From an uncultured Chloroflexota bacterium (GTDB lineage Bacteria > Chloroflexota > Anaerolineae > Anaerolineales > Villigracilaceae), in assembly GCA_903837815.1 (NCBI GenBank), contig CAILWD010000303.1, forward strand, positions 1-7,799: DNA of 7,799 bases, written 5' to 3'. Below are positions 1 through 5,113 of the stretch, piece after piece. How positions within the stretch are numbered: position 1 is the stretch's first letter; the number at the start of each line of letters is the position of its first letter. The notes beneath the pieces are model-generated. The model saw nothing but the letters and a program-made list of their open reading frames with translations. It did not search any database and had not been told where the DNA came from. Made by a program: the position numbers and the translations under genes.

Positions 1-270
1 CTGCTCGCCGAGAGCGGAATGCAGCACATCATCGGCAAGGGCTATTATGCCTTCATGAATGTCGGTGAATTCCTCAAAGCCAAGGGCTGGGCGGATAGCG
101 AACCTCTCGGTCAATACCTCGCTGAAAATCACGGCGTCGCCATTGTGCCTGGCGCGTTCTTCTCCCCCTTCGGTGGTGACTGGGTCCGCTTCTCGTACGC
201 CACCCCTGCCGAACGAACCGAAGGCGCGTTCAAGAGGTTGCAGGAAGGTTTGGAGAGTTTGAAGAAGTAA
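1..270 (+). CDS. Class I/II PLP-dependent aminotransferase, C-terminal part (5' end outside window)
   Basis: The reading frame is open from base 1, so the gene starts upstream; the last 89 codons and a TAA stop are visible. The segment reads as the small C-terminal domain of a fold-type I aminotransferase of the aspartate aminotransferase family, cytosolic enzymes that move an amino group from an amino acid to a 2-oxo acid through pyridoxal phosphate. The support is the stretch GVAIVPGAFFSPFGGDWVRF followed by SYAT (window residues 45-68). Its arginine (bases 187-189) is at the position of the conserved arginine that holds the substrate alpha-carboxylate in this family. The PLP-binding lysine lies upstream and cannot be seen, so the substrate cannot be named. 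A strong hairpin follows 11 bases after the stop. Family call is firm; specific enzyme is unknown. Confidence 0.85.
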   Translation: MLAESGMQHIIGKGYYAFMNVGEFLKAKGWADSEPLGQYLAENHGVAIVPGAFFSPFGGDWVRFSYATPAERTEGAFKRLQEGLESLKK

Positions 271-280
271 ATTAGGGAAT

Positions 281-320
281 AGGGAGTAGTGAATAGGGCG
301 TTTCCTATTCACTACTCTTT
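281..320. terminator. Bidirectional hairpin terminator between convergent genes
   Basis: Bases 284-297 (GAGTAGTGAATAGG) are perfectly complementary to 304-317, a 14-bp stem with a 6-base loop, extended by G-U and A-T pairs to 281/320. The 3' side continues as TTTATTT. It lies between the aminotransferase stop (270) and the stop of the minus-strand TumE-like gene (329), so it can serve both transcripts. The left arm is itself repetitive (AGGGAATAGGGAGTAG), which hints at a dispersed repeat used as a terminator. Confidence 0.8.
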
Positions 321-328
321 ATTTACCT

Positions 329-700
329 TTATTCGATGAAGGATAAAACTGCCGTCAACACCTGTGGAATATCTGTTGGAGGATTTTCCCTAACTTTTTC
401 TCCAACGTGTAGATGGTCTGGATGGGACTCTACTTCAGGATGATGCGGCGCGTTGTCCCACCTGGCAAGTATTTTGCCTTTTGCGGTTTGAAGGTGAAAA
501 CGATATTTCAAGCGTTTGATTTTTGGCTCTGTAACAACGTATTCGGCGATGTGGAGTTGATAGCCGCCGCTCAACATGAGCAAGCCGCGAATGTAACACT
601 CCTCTTCGGAGATTTCGTCAAAGGAAATGTCGGATTGAATCACGTGTGTTGCGCCAAGAATGGTTTTTTGCACCGCGGCGTAATATTCGCGGGATTTCAT
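329..700 (-). CDS. DUF6516 / TumE-family putative toxin
   Basis: A protein of 123 aa. The family signature is the block ARWDNAPHHPEVESHPDHLH (residues 79-98) followed by VGE, matching the DNAPHHPE...HVG core of DUF6516 proteins, which are annotated as the TumE family of toxin-antitoxin toxins. The His-rich centre is a plausible active or metal site, but the mechanism is not evident from sequence. I chose the ATG at 700 over the longer frame (to 769). It overlaps the upstream stop as ATGA, is preceded by an AGGGG ribosome site, and the extra 23 residues would only re-read the partner gene. The ATGA overlap implies translational coupling with the 97-aa upstream gene, presumably the antitoxin. 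Transcription ends at the 281-320 hairpin. Family call is good; toxicity is inferred. Confidence 0.8.
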   Translation of the reverse strand: MKSREYYAAVQKTILGATHVIQSDISFDEISEEECYIRGLLMLSGGYQLHIAEYVVTEPKIKRLKYRFHLQTAKGKILARWDNAPHHPEVESHPDHLHVGEKVRENPPTDIPQVLTAVLSFIE

Positions 701-990
701 ACAGAAACCCCTGAGAGGATTTCGTAGCGTTCGCGCCACAGGTTTAGTCCACGCACTGCGGCATACCAATCGAAGAACTCCTGTTCGTCGCCGAGAGCGC
801 CCGCGTCGAACTTTTCCATGAATTTCGCTGATGTGAGCTTGTGCTTTTTCTCGAAAGCCTTGCAGATACCTGAATAATGCTCATATCGCTGGCGAGCCTG
901 GGCGGCGGCGCTATTCAAAGCGAACGAAACCGCGTTGCGGACACTGCCCTTTTCGTACTGTGAATTATCTGTTTTCAAAGAAAGGTTCAT
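697..990 (-). CDS. Putative antitoxin partner of the DUF6516/TumE-type toxin
   Basis: A 97-aa soluble, charged, mostly helical-looking protein and the first gene of a two-gene minus-strand operon. Its C-terminal half (KHKLTSAKFMEKFDAGALGD, then EQEFFDWYAA) has the '(K)hgm-s-eeF...f-aG-LGD--dFfdW' pattern that I recall from small proteins encoded just upstream of DUF6516 genes. No helix-turn-helix or ribbon-helix-helix DNA-binding segment is obvious, so it may not be a classical autoregulator such as TumA. The start at 990 has a strong Shine-Dalgarno (GAGGTGA) 5-7 bases upstream. The stop overlaps the next start as ATGA. Antitoxin role is inferred from gene order and coupling; I know no biochemical assignment for this family. 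Confidence 0.7.
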   Translation of the reverse strand: MNLSLKTDNSQYEKGSVRNAVSFALNSAAAQARQRYEHYSGICKAFEKKHKLTSAKFMEKFDAGALGDEQEFFDWYAAVRGLNLWRERYEILSGVSV

Positions 991-1010
991 AAGTCACCTC
1001 TATTGAACAG

Positions 1011-1019
1011 ATTGTAGCA
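1011..1019 (-). promoter_or_regulatory. Extended -10 promoter element for the TumE-type operon
   Basis: On the minus strand this reads TGCTACAAT, an extended -10 (TGn + TACAAT, 5 of 6 matches to TATAAT). No good -35 is visible, as is common with extended -10 promoters. A start about 7 bases downstream (near 1004) would leave a very short leader containing the GAGGTGA ribosome site. Confidence 0.45.
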
Positions 1020-1060
1020 CAAACTTTTTAGTCATTATTCTCTTGCCAAAGGAAATTATC

Positions 1061-3886
1061 ATGCCTCAAAAATTCGCCGATAAATATCATCTCGCTGTTG
1101 AACAATCCATCAGGGAAAAGCCCCAGGGCGGACTCAGCGGTTTCGAGCAGGAATGGAACATGCTCGATGAAAACCTGCGTCCGCTGTTGAACGTGGGCGC
1201 GGGTCCCAACCAGCAGTCGTTTGTGGACTACCTGCGCGCCGAGTGCATCCCGCCGTGGCAAAAGCAATTCAGCCAGTTGGAAGTCTTTCACTGGATGATC
1301 GAATGGGCGACGCGTCCGTACTACCATCCGCGTGGAGCGATCTACGAAGCCCGCCTGATGGAAGCCGCACTCATCAATGCCCTGCACAAGGCAGGTTCCA
1401 CCTTTGGGGAACGGCTCTACTATTGGCACGGCAACCTGCTCTACCTGACCGATGTTGGGCATGGCTCTGTGCCTGGCAGTTGGGGAATCGCCAAACGACG
1501 CTATCTCGAAAAATGCGTTGACCTGTACGGCGAGTCACTTGCCACCACGGGCATCCACGCCAACCTGTCCTTGCCCGACCCGCTCTTCGCTTGGGACTTC
1601 ATGCATTTGCCTGCCCGTGAGCGCGGCGAAAAACATCTCGACGATTTCAAATCCGAGTTTTACATCACCGCCACGCGCTTGCTTCGCGCCTTCTCCGCCC
1701 TCTTCATTGCGACCAATGCTTCGACCCCGATGAAGGCTCAAGTCAGGGACGGACATGCAGTGGTGGTGCTGACCGAGTTCGACTCCGTCCGCAACATGAC
1801 CTTCCCGAATCCGCCCGCGATTGACCTTCCCGACCTGTATCGTTCATACAACGACTACCTGCAAATCTCTTACGACCTTGTCCGCAGTGGCGTACGTTTC
1901 GGTAACAACAACTGGACACCGATCCGCGCGCGTTCGTTCGCCGACCCTGTCGAGAGGATCATCTCGACGACCAGCGACCAGCTCACAGCGTTGTACAAGC
2001 GCGGCTTGTTCGCGGCGGGACAGTCCACTCCTCCCGAAGAGATGGCGCTCCAAATCGAAAGACAAAACCTGATGGCGCGAATCAACCTGCCGATGGGTCG
2101 TGTGGAAGTCCGCACCGACGAAGGCGGTCACAGCCTCGACCTCGACATTGCCAACCTGACCTTCAAACATCTCCTGCTCCTGCGGATTTATTCCGACCCG
2201 CAGTTTGCGCGCGCCTTCCGCTATGATCGCGAAGACATCACCCGCGCCCGCGCCAACGAAAATCTCGCCGCCCAATTTGGGATGCGCGCCGAGATCGCCA
2301 ACCCGTTCACGGGGAAGCCGATTGCCATGCGCGAGTTTCTCAAGTGGACGTTGGACGAACTCAAGCCGCTGGCGGAAGCCTTGAATCTGTGGGCTGACCT
2401 CACGCCGTTGGTTGAGATGGCGGACGGAGCGCGTAACACCGCCGAGAAGATGCGTGCCCGACTGCAAACTGAAGTGGACGGAAACGGCGAAGTCCCGCTG
2501 GAGGTTTTGAAGGAGTTGCACTTCGAGCGCGAGGCGCAGGTCAGGGCGGATGTGGAACGTATTGCCGCTGACGCGCAGCGTGGTTCGCTTGGCGAGGAGT
2601 CGTCGAAGATCGCCGAATTCCTCCAGCGTGGACGCGACTCGGCACGTGAGATTCCCAACGCGCCGATTCAATTCCGCGCCCGCACGCAGGCAGCGATTGA
2701 AGTGAGCTACGCTGACAAGACCAGCGAAATCCTCGACCTCGCCCAGCAGTTGATTCGCATTCCATCAGTCACGGCTTGTCCCGATGAGCGGTTGGACGAA
2801 GTCCATCGCGCCGGTTCGCTGGTGGATGATTACCTGCGGAATGCTGGTCTGGACGTGAAGTTCTACGATGGGAAGTATCCTGCGGTGTACGCGACGTTTC
2901 CAGAAGCTTCGAAATCCAACCCGATCCTGTTGACTGGTCACTTCGATGTGGTCGAGCCTGAACCTGATGATTCCCAATTTATTCCAAGAATAGACGGCGA
3001 TTATCTCTGGGGTCGCGGCGCAGCGGACATGAAAACCGTCGTCGCAACCTACATGGTGTGGATGAAGGATATGTGTAGGGGCGGAGCGTCGCTCCGCCCC
3101 TACATCGCCCTGATGTTGGTCGGCAACGAAGAAAACGGCGAAGCTGAAGCCTGGGGCACGCCGTATGTTTTGAAGGATTTGGCTGGCAGGAGCGAGTCTC
3201 AGACTCGCCCCTACACCCCCGCGCTTTTCATCGCGGGCGAGCGGACAGGCGAAAAGGGGACAGAGTTGTTCGGCGAAATCTGCGTGGAGAATCGCGGCGT
3301 GATGCGCTTTGACGTGATCGCGCGCGGGACGAAAGGTCACAGCGGACTCGCTGGCTCCGCCGACCTGAGCGAGAGGTTGATTACTGCCCGCGCCGCGCTG
3401 GGCGAAATCTTTGCCAAACATCTCACGCTGAAATCATCCGATGGCTGGCAGTCACAGGCTAAGTTCCCGTTTATCAATGTCGGCACGACGGGCGTGTACA
3501 ACGTCACCGCCGCCGAGGGAATTTTGGGTGTGGAGATTCGTCCCATTCCGCAAGATGACACTTTCAAGATGAAGGATGAAGTCCTTGCCTATTGCGAAGC
3601 GAACGGACTCGAACTCCGCATGAACGTGATGGAAAACGGCGTGGCGTGTGACTCGCAAAACCCCGCTCTATTGGCGTTGATTCAAGCAGTGAAAAAGGCT
3701 TCGGGTGAGGAACCAAGAATCGGGCGTAAACTCCCAGGCACGAGCGCAAGGTTCGCTCCGGGCGGGCAGGCCGTCGTGTGGGGGCAGACCGGTATTGGTC
3801 CGCACGCGAAGGAGGAGCGGCACTACATCCCCAGCATCGAGCCGTATTACAAATCGCTGAATGAGTTGGCGAAGTTGTGGAAGTGA
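1061..3886 (+). CDS. Fusion protein: glutamate-cysteine ligase-like (GCS2) domain + M20 metallohydrolase
   Basis: A 941-aa cytosolic two-domain protein. Residues ~1-480 resemble the GCS2/glutamine-synthetase-like ligase fold: FEQEW at 28-32 (Glu29 and Glu31 as candidate Mg-ATP ligands), TGIHANLSLPD around His166, and RVEVR at 347-351. A charged helical linker follows. Residues ~545-941 form a complete M20 peptidase/deacylase: GHFDVV (His627), GRGAADMK (Asp656), NEENGE (Glu690 catalytic, Glu691 metal), GERTGE (Glu727), GHSG in the lid domain (His760) and the last metal ligand His915. All five M20 metal ligands and the general base are present, so this half should be active. I chose ATG 1061 because AAAGGA lies 7 bases upstream; an in-frame TTG at 1043 is possible. 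The architecture suggests making and removing a gamma-glutamyl or other amide bond on the same chain, but the substrate is unknown. Two in-frame palindromes interrupt the M20 half at residues 672-681 and 709-718. Confidence 0.85.
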   Translation: MPQKFADKYHLAVEQSIREKPQGGLSGFEQEWNMLDENLRPLLNVGAGPNQQSFVDYLRAECIPPWQKQFSQLEVFHWMIEWATRPYYHPRGAIYEARLMEAALINALHKAGSTFGERLYYWHGNLLYLTDVGHGSVPGSWGIAKRRYLEKCVDLYGESLATTGIHANLSLPDPLFAWDFMHLPARERGEKHLDDFKSEFYITATRLLRAFSALFIATNASTPMKAQVRDGHAVVVLTEFDSVRNMTFPNPPAIDLPDLYRSYNDYLQISYDLVRSGVRFGNNNWTPIRARSFADPVERIISTTSDQLTALYKRGLFAAGQSTPPEEMALQIERQNLMARINLPMGRVEVRTDEGGHSLDLDIANLTFKHLLLLRIYSDPQFARAFRYDREDITRARANENLAAQFGMRAEIANPFTGKPIAMREFLKWTLDELKPLAEALNLWADLTPLVEMADGARNTAEKMRARLQTEVDGNGEVPLEVLKELHFEREAQVRADVERIAADAQRGSLGEESSKIAEFLQRGRDSAREIPNAPIQFRARTQAAIEVSYADKTSEILDLAQQLIRIPSVTACPDERLDEVHRAGSLVDDYLRNAGLDVKFYDGKYPAVYATFPEASKSNPILLTGHFDVVEPEPDDSQFIPRIDGDYLWGRGAADMKTVVATYMVWMKDMCRGGASLRPYIALMLVGNEENGEAEAWGTPYVLKDLAGRSESQTRPYTPALFIAGERTGEKGTELFGEICVENRGVMRFDVIARGTKGHSGLAGSADLSERLITARAALGEIFAKHLTLKSSDGWQSQAKFPFINVGTTGVYNVTAAEGILGVEIRPIPQDDTFKMKDEVLAYCEANGLELRMNVMENGVACDSQNPALLALIQAVKKASGEEPRIGRKLPGTSARFAPGGQAVVWGQTGIGPHAKEERHYIPSIEPYYKSLNELAKLWK
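3074..3104. repeat. Perfect 31-base palindromic element inside the M20 domain coding sequence
   Basis: Bases 3074-3088 (TGTAGGGGCGGAGCG) are the exact reverse complement of 3090-3104 around a single centre base at 3089. In the gene's frame the element encodes CRGGASLRPY (residues 672-681), placed just before the beta strand leading to the NEENGE catalytic motif. The outer arms TGTAGGGGCG/CGCCCCTACA are shared with the element at 3185-3215 while the cores differ, which marks a repeat family with constant arms and a variable palindromic centre. Such elements are usually intergenic; here one is read through as protein. Confidence 0.85.
3185..3215. repeat. Second, partly eroded palindromic element of the same family, in frame
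   Basis: The core CGAGTCT/AGACTCG (3193-3199 and 3201-3207) is perfect around base 3200, and the right outer arm CGCCCCTACA (3206-3215) is identical to that of the 3074-3104 element. The left arm reads GGCAGGAGCG instead of TGTAGGGGCG, three changes that break the outer pairing. It encodes GRSESQTRPY (residues 709-718), again ending in RPY, so it sits in the same reading phase as the first. It falls just before the AGERTGE metal-ligand strand, in what should be a surface loop. Confidence 0.75.
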
Positions 3887-3905
3887 TGCGAAATCGCAAT
3901 ATTCT

Positions 3906-3928
3906 CTTTCTGATTGACTTCCAGAAAG
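3906..3928. terminator. Weak hairpin downstream of the fusion gene
   Basis: CTTTCTG (3906-3912) pairs perfectly with CAGAAAG (3922-3928) across a 9-base loop, 20 bases after the fusion-gene stop. There is no following T-run, so intrinsic termination is doubtful; a shorter hairpin (TGCG-AAAT-CGCA) lies at 3887-3898. It may be an RNA-stabilising 3' stem rather than a terminator. Confidence 0.3.
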
Positions 3929-3951
3929 GCTAAACTGGACTTTATCCATAG

Positions 3952-4047
3952 GGTAAGCTAAGGCAACACTCCGCATTCAAAACGGTGGACGCCGCCCTTG
4001 ATGACTTGGAAGCGGCGCTCAAAAAGATTATTGAGGAGATTGGGTAA
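3952..4047 (+). pseudogene. C-terminal fragment of the ~71-aa conserved hypothetical gene (copy A)
   Basis: The frame ending at TAA 4045-4047 reads GKLRQHSAFKTVDAALDDLE followed by AALKKIIEEIG, matching the last half of the intact gene at 4715-4930 (GKSKYKSVDAALDDLEAALE...). From GTGGACGCC to the stop only 3 of 63 bases differ, including the stop codon change TAG to TAA. An in-frame TAG at 3949-3951 precedes it and no N-terminal half is present, so it is a broken copy. The segment GKLRQHSAF is one residue longer and more divergent than copy C, so A was a paralogue rather than a very recent duplicate throughout. With copy B it fills most of the 334-base gap between the fusion gene and hicB. 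Confidence 0.75.
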
Positions 4048-4056
4048 AATATCCCC
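4045..4056 (+). promoter_or_regulatory. Possible -10 element giving a leaderless transcript of copy B
   Basis: TAAAAT (4045-4050; 5 of 6 matches to TATAAT) is followed by exactly six bases and then the ATG at 4057, with no Shine-Dalgarno. The intact copy has the same layout (TAAAAC, six bases, ATG). The stop codon of copy A forms the first three bases of the hexamer. No clear -35 is visible. Confidence 0.3.
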
Positions 4057-4194
4057 ATGACAAACTTTTCATCAATCTACCCCAACATCGCCGCGTGGAC
4101 AGAGTCCTACGGCTGGATTGAAATCGGACAAGACGACAATTCCCAAATCTTCATCATCCTTCGCAGAGACAATGTCACTTTTAGGGGTGTATAA
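4057..4194 (+). pseudogene. N-terminal fragment of the ~71-aa conserved hypothetical gene (copy B)
   Basis: The frame encodes 45 aa, MTNFSSIYPNIAAWTESYGW and onward to QIFIILRR, then unrelated-looking residues and a TAA at 4192-4194. The first 81 bases differ from the intact copy at 4715 at only four positions, so this is a close duplicate. Similarity fades after the SQ-FI codons (about 4155), where the intact gene continues FIRVLDMGGMVWEGK. The C-terminal half (VDAALDDLEAALE...) is missing. Its stop codon lies within the -10 box of the following hicBA module, which suggests that arrival of hicBA, or a recombination beside it, removed the rest. A short peptide could still be made. Confidence 0.7.
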
Positions 4195-4213
4195 TTTGAG
4201 CAAGAGATAGGAG
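4166..4213 (+). promoter_or_regulatory. hicBA promoter and ribosome binding site
   Basis: A perfect TATAAT lies at 4190-4195, with GAGACA (4 of 6 matches to TTGACA) at 4166-4171 and an 18-base spacer. The predicted start near 4202 precedes a good Shine-Dalgarno, AGGAG (4209-4213), 7 bases before the hicB ATG. No convincing operator palindrome was found, consistent with a short HicB lacking an added DNA-binding domain. Confidence 0.65.
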
Positions 4214-4220
4214 ACTTATC

Positions 4221-4430
4221 ATGACCCGAACATTTACTGCTGTAATTCACAAGGAAGATGACTGGTATGTGGCAGATTGTCCCGAAGTGGGGACGGTCAG
4301 CCAGGGTAAAACTGTCGAGGAAGCGATTGCCAATTTAACAGAAGCGACCGAACTTTATCTAGAAGAATTTCCCCTGCCAGAAACCAGCCATCCATTTTTG
4401 ACCACTTTTGATGTAGCGACTTATGCCTAA
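4221..4430 (+). CDS. hicB: HicB-family antitoxin
   Basis: A 69-aa protein with the classic HicB partial RNase-H-like fold pattern: an N-terminal strand FTAVIHKEDD, then WYVADCPEVGTVSQGKTVEE (residues 15-34) and the helix EAIANLTEATELYLEE (33-48). It should bind and neutralise the HicA mRNA interferase encoded next. The length is at the short end for the family. The C-terminal tail after residue 50 shows no ribbon-helix-helix or helix-turn-helix, so promoter autorepression, if any, must come from the complex or be absent. Gene order is antitoxin first. It has its own promoter and an AGGAG ribosome site. The 3' end overlaps hicA by 8 bases. The module lies between a truncated and an intact copy of one small gene, consistent with insertion. 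Confidence 0.92.
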   Translation: MTRTFTAVIHKEDDWYVADCPEVGTVSQGKTVEEAIANLTEATELYLEEFPLPETSHPFLTTFDVATYA

Positions 4431-4653
4431 TTTGCCGCATTTGTCTGGAAAGGAAATTATTCGCGCACTGGAACGGCTTGGCTTCGTTCAGGCGCGTCAA
4501 CGTGGAAGCCATGTTGTGATGAAGAAATCCACGACAGAGGGAAGTGTTGGCTGCGTTGTACCTTTGCATGGTGAAGTGGCAATTGGCACTTTGCACAGCA
4601 TTCTCAAACAGGCAAAAGTCTCACCAGATGAGTTTATAAACGCTGTGAAGTAA
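4423..4653 (+). CDS. hicA: HicA-family mRNA interferase toxin
   Basis: A 76-aa double-stranded-RNA-binding-like toxin that degrades mRNA when not bound by HicB. Visible family features are LSGKEIIRALERLGF (residues 7-21), the G-S-H catalytic motif RGSHVVMKK with His30, VVPLHGEVAIGTLHSILKQA and the final VSPDEFINAVK. All key parts are present, so it looks functional. The start ATG at 4423 lies inside the hicB stop region (8-base overlap) and has no ribosome site of its own, so translation should be coupled to hicB. A strong GNRA-loop terminator follows 5 bases after the stop. One atypical point is the longer acidic/serine-rich turn after the catalytic strand (STTEGSVGC). Confidence 0.92.
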   Translation: MPNLPHLSGKEIIRALERLGFVQARQRGSHVVMKKSTTEGSVGCVVPLHGEVAIGTLHSILKQAKVSPDEFINAVK

Positions 4654-4657
4654 TTTC

Positions 4658-4687
4658 AATCGGAGTCGAAAGGCTCCGATTTTGTTT
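4658..4687 (+). terminator. Intrinsic terminator of hicBA
   Basis: AATCGGAGTC (4658-4667) pairs with GGCTCCGATT (4672-4681), ten pairs including one G-U, closed by a GAAA tetraloop (4668-4671) and followed by TTTGTTT. It begins 5 bases after the hicA stop and separates hicBA from the intact 71-aa gene. Confidence 0.85.
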
Positions 4688-4702
4688 GACTGCGGCTGGA
4701 TG

Positions 4703-4714
4703 TAAAACACCCCC
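4703..4714 (+). promoter_or_regulatory. Possible -10 element for a leaderless transcript of the 71-aa gene
   Basis: TAAAAC (4703-4708) is followed by six bases (ACCCCC) and the ATG at 4715, with no Shine-Dalgarno. The geometry and most bases match the region before copy B (TAAAAT, ATCCCC, ATG), so the element has been kept in both copies. No -35 was found at normal spacing. Confidence 0.35.
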
Positions 4715-4930
4715 ATGACAAATTTTTCATCAACCTACCCCAACATCGCCGCGTGGACAGAGTCCTACGGCTGGATTGAAATTGGACAAGACGAGGAATC
4801 CCAATCCTTCATCCGTGTTCTGGACATGGGCGGAATGGTCTGGGAAGGCAAATCCAAATACAAATCAGTGGACGCCGCCCTTGATGACTTGGAAGCGGCG
4901 CTCGAAAAGATCATTGAGGAGATTGGGTAG
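4715..4930 (+). CDS. Conserved hypothetical small acidic protein, intact copy (copy C)
   Basis: A 71-aa acidic protein: YPNIAAWTESYGWIEIGQDE (residues 8-27), SFIRVLDMGGMVWEGKSKYK (31-50), then the amphipathic helix SVDAALDDLEAALEKIIEEI (51-70). I recognise the pattern 'W-...GWIEIG-D--S-SFIR-LD-GG-VWEG---Y-s-D-AL--LE--L' as a recurrent small-protein family in Chloroflexota and cyanobacteria, but I know no assigned function. There is no signal peptide or membrane segment. It is the only complete member of a local family: copies A, B and D are fragments. It lies immediately after the hicBA terminator and lacks a ribosome site, so leaderless expression is likely. The MITE-like block begins directly at its stop codon. 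Function is unknown. Confidence 0.75.
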   Translation: MTNFSSTYPNIAAWTESYGWIEIGQDEESQSFIRVLDMGGMVWEGKSKYKSVDAALDDLEAALEKIIEEIG

Positions 4931-5023
4931 ACCTGCCTCCTCCAAATGCGACATGGAAACTCATTATGCCAACCAAATATAAACTTGTCGCATTTGGGGG
5001 AGGTGCCCGCTAGGGCGGAGGGG
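4931..5023. mobile_element. Palindromic MITE-like / REP-like insertion
   Basis: CCTCCTCCAAATGCGAC (4936-4952) pairs with 4987-5003 (GTCGCATTTGGGGGAGG), 16 Watson-Crick pairs plus one G-U, around a 34-base A+T-rich loop. The 3' flank adds a small hairpin GCCC-GCTA-GGGC (5005-5016) and ends GGAGGGGGT. No gene lies inside. The block starts exactly at the stop codon of copy C and ends where homology of copy D begins, so it looks like a discrete insertion. The layout (large imperfect inverted repeat plus a side hairpin, G-rich edge) recalls non-autonomous palindromic elements; the transposase family cannot be identified and boundaries are approximate. Confidence 0.5.
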
Positions 5024-5024
5024 G

Positions 5025-5113
5025 TGGAAGGCAAGCTCAAATACAAATCAGTGGACGCCGTCCTTAATGACTTGGAAGCGGCGCTCGAAAAAATCATTGA
5101 GGAGATTGGGTAA
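5025..5113 (+). pseudogene. C-terminal fragment of the ~71-aa conserved hypothetical gene (copy D)
   Basis: The frame ending at TAA 5111-5113 encodes EGKLKYKSVDAVLNDLEAAL followed by EKIIEEIG, matching the last 28 residues of the intact copy C. About 6 of 86 bases differ. The N-terminal half is absent; similarity begins exactly at the right edge of the palindromic block at 4931-5023. There is no start codon with a ribosome site, so it is not expected to be expressed alone. It ends 23 bases before the stop of the minus-strand DUF262 gene. Confidence 0.75.

Noticed and set aside
413..727. 104-codon plus-strand open frame opposite the TumE-type gene
   Set aside because: The minus-strand frame has a clear DUF6516 signature and ATGA coupling; the plus frame has neither.
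701..769. Longer start for the TumE-type gene (ATG at 769)
   Set aside because: The extra 23 residues only re-read the upstream gene in another frame; the ATGA overlap at 700 with an AGGGG ribosome site is better.
1043..1060. TTG start six codons upstream for the fusion gene
   Set aside because: The AAAGGA ribosome site fits ATG 1061 by spacing and would lie inside the longer frame; TTG remains possible but less likely.
1844..2671. Long open frame (275 codons) on the minus strand inside the fusion gene
   Set aside because: It lies wholly antisense to a gene with clear domain motifs, reads as low-complexity Arg/Val/Gly-rich protein, and has no family pattern; it is a by-product of G+C-rich codon use.
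3074..3215. The two palindromes as a CRISPR array
   Set aside because: Only two units, different cores, one degenerate, both translated in frame, and no further repeats or cas genes.
2765..3421. 218-codon minus-strand open frame across the M20 region
   Set aside because: Antisense to the conserved M20 motifs, no recognisable domain, no ribosome site or partner gene.
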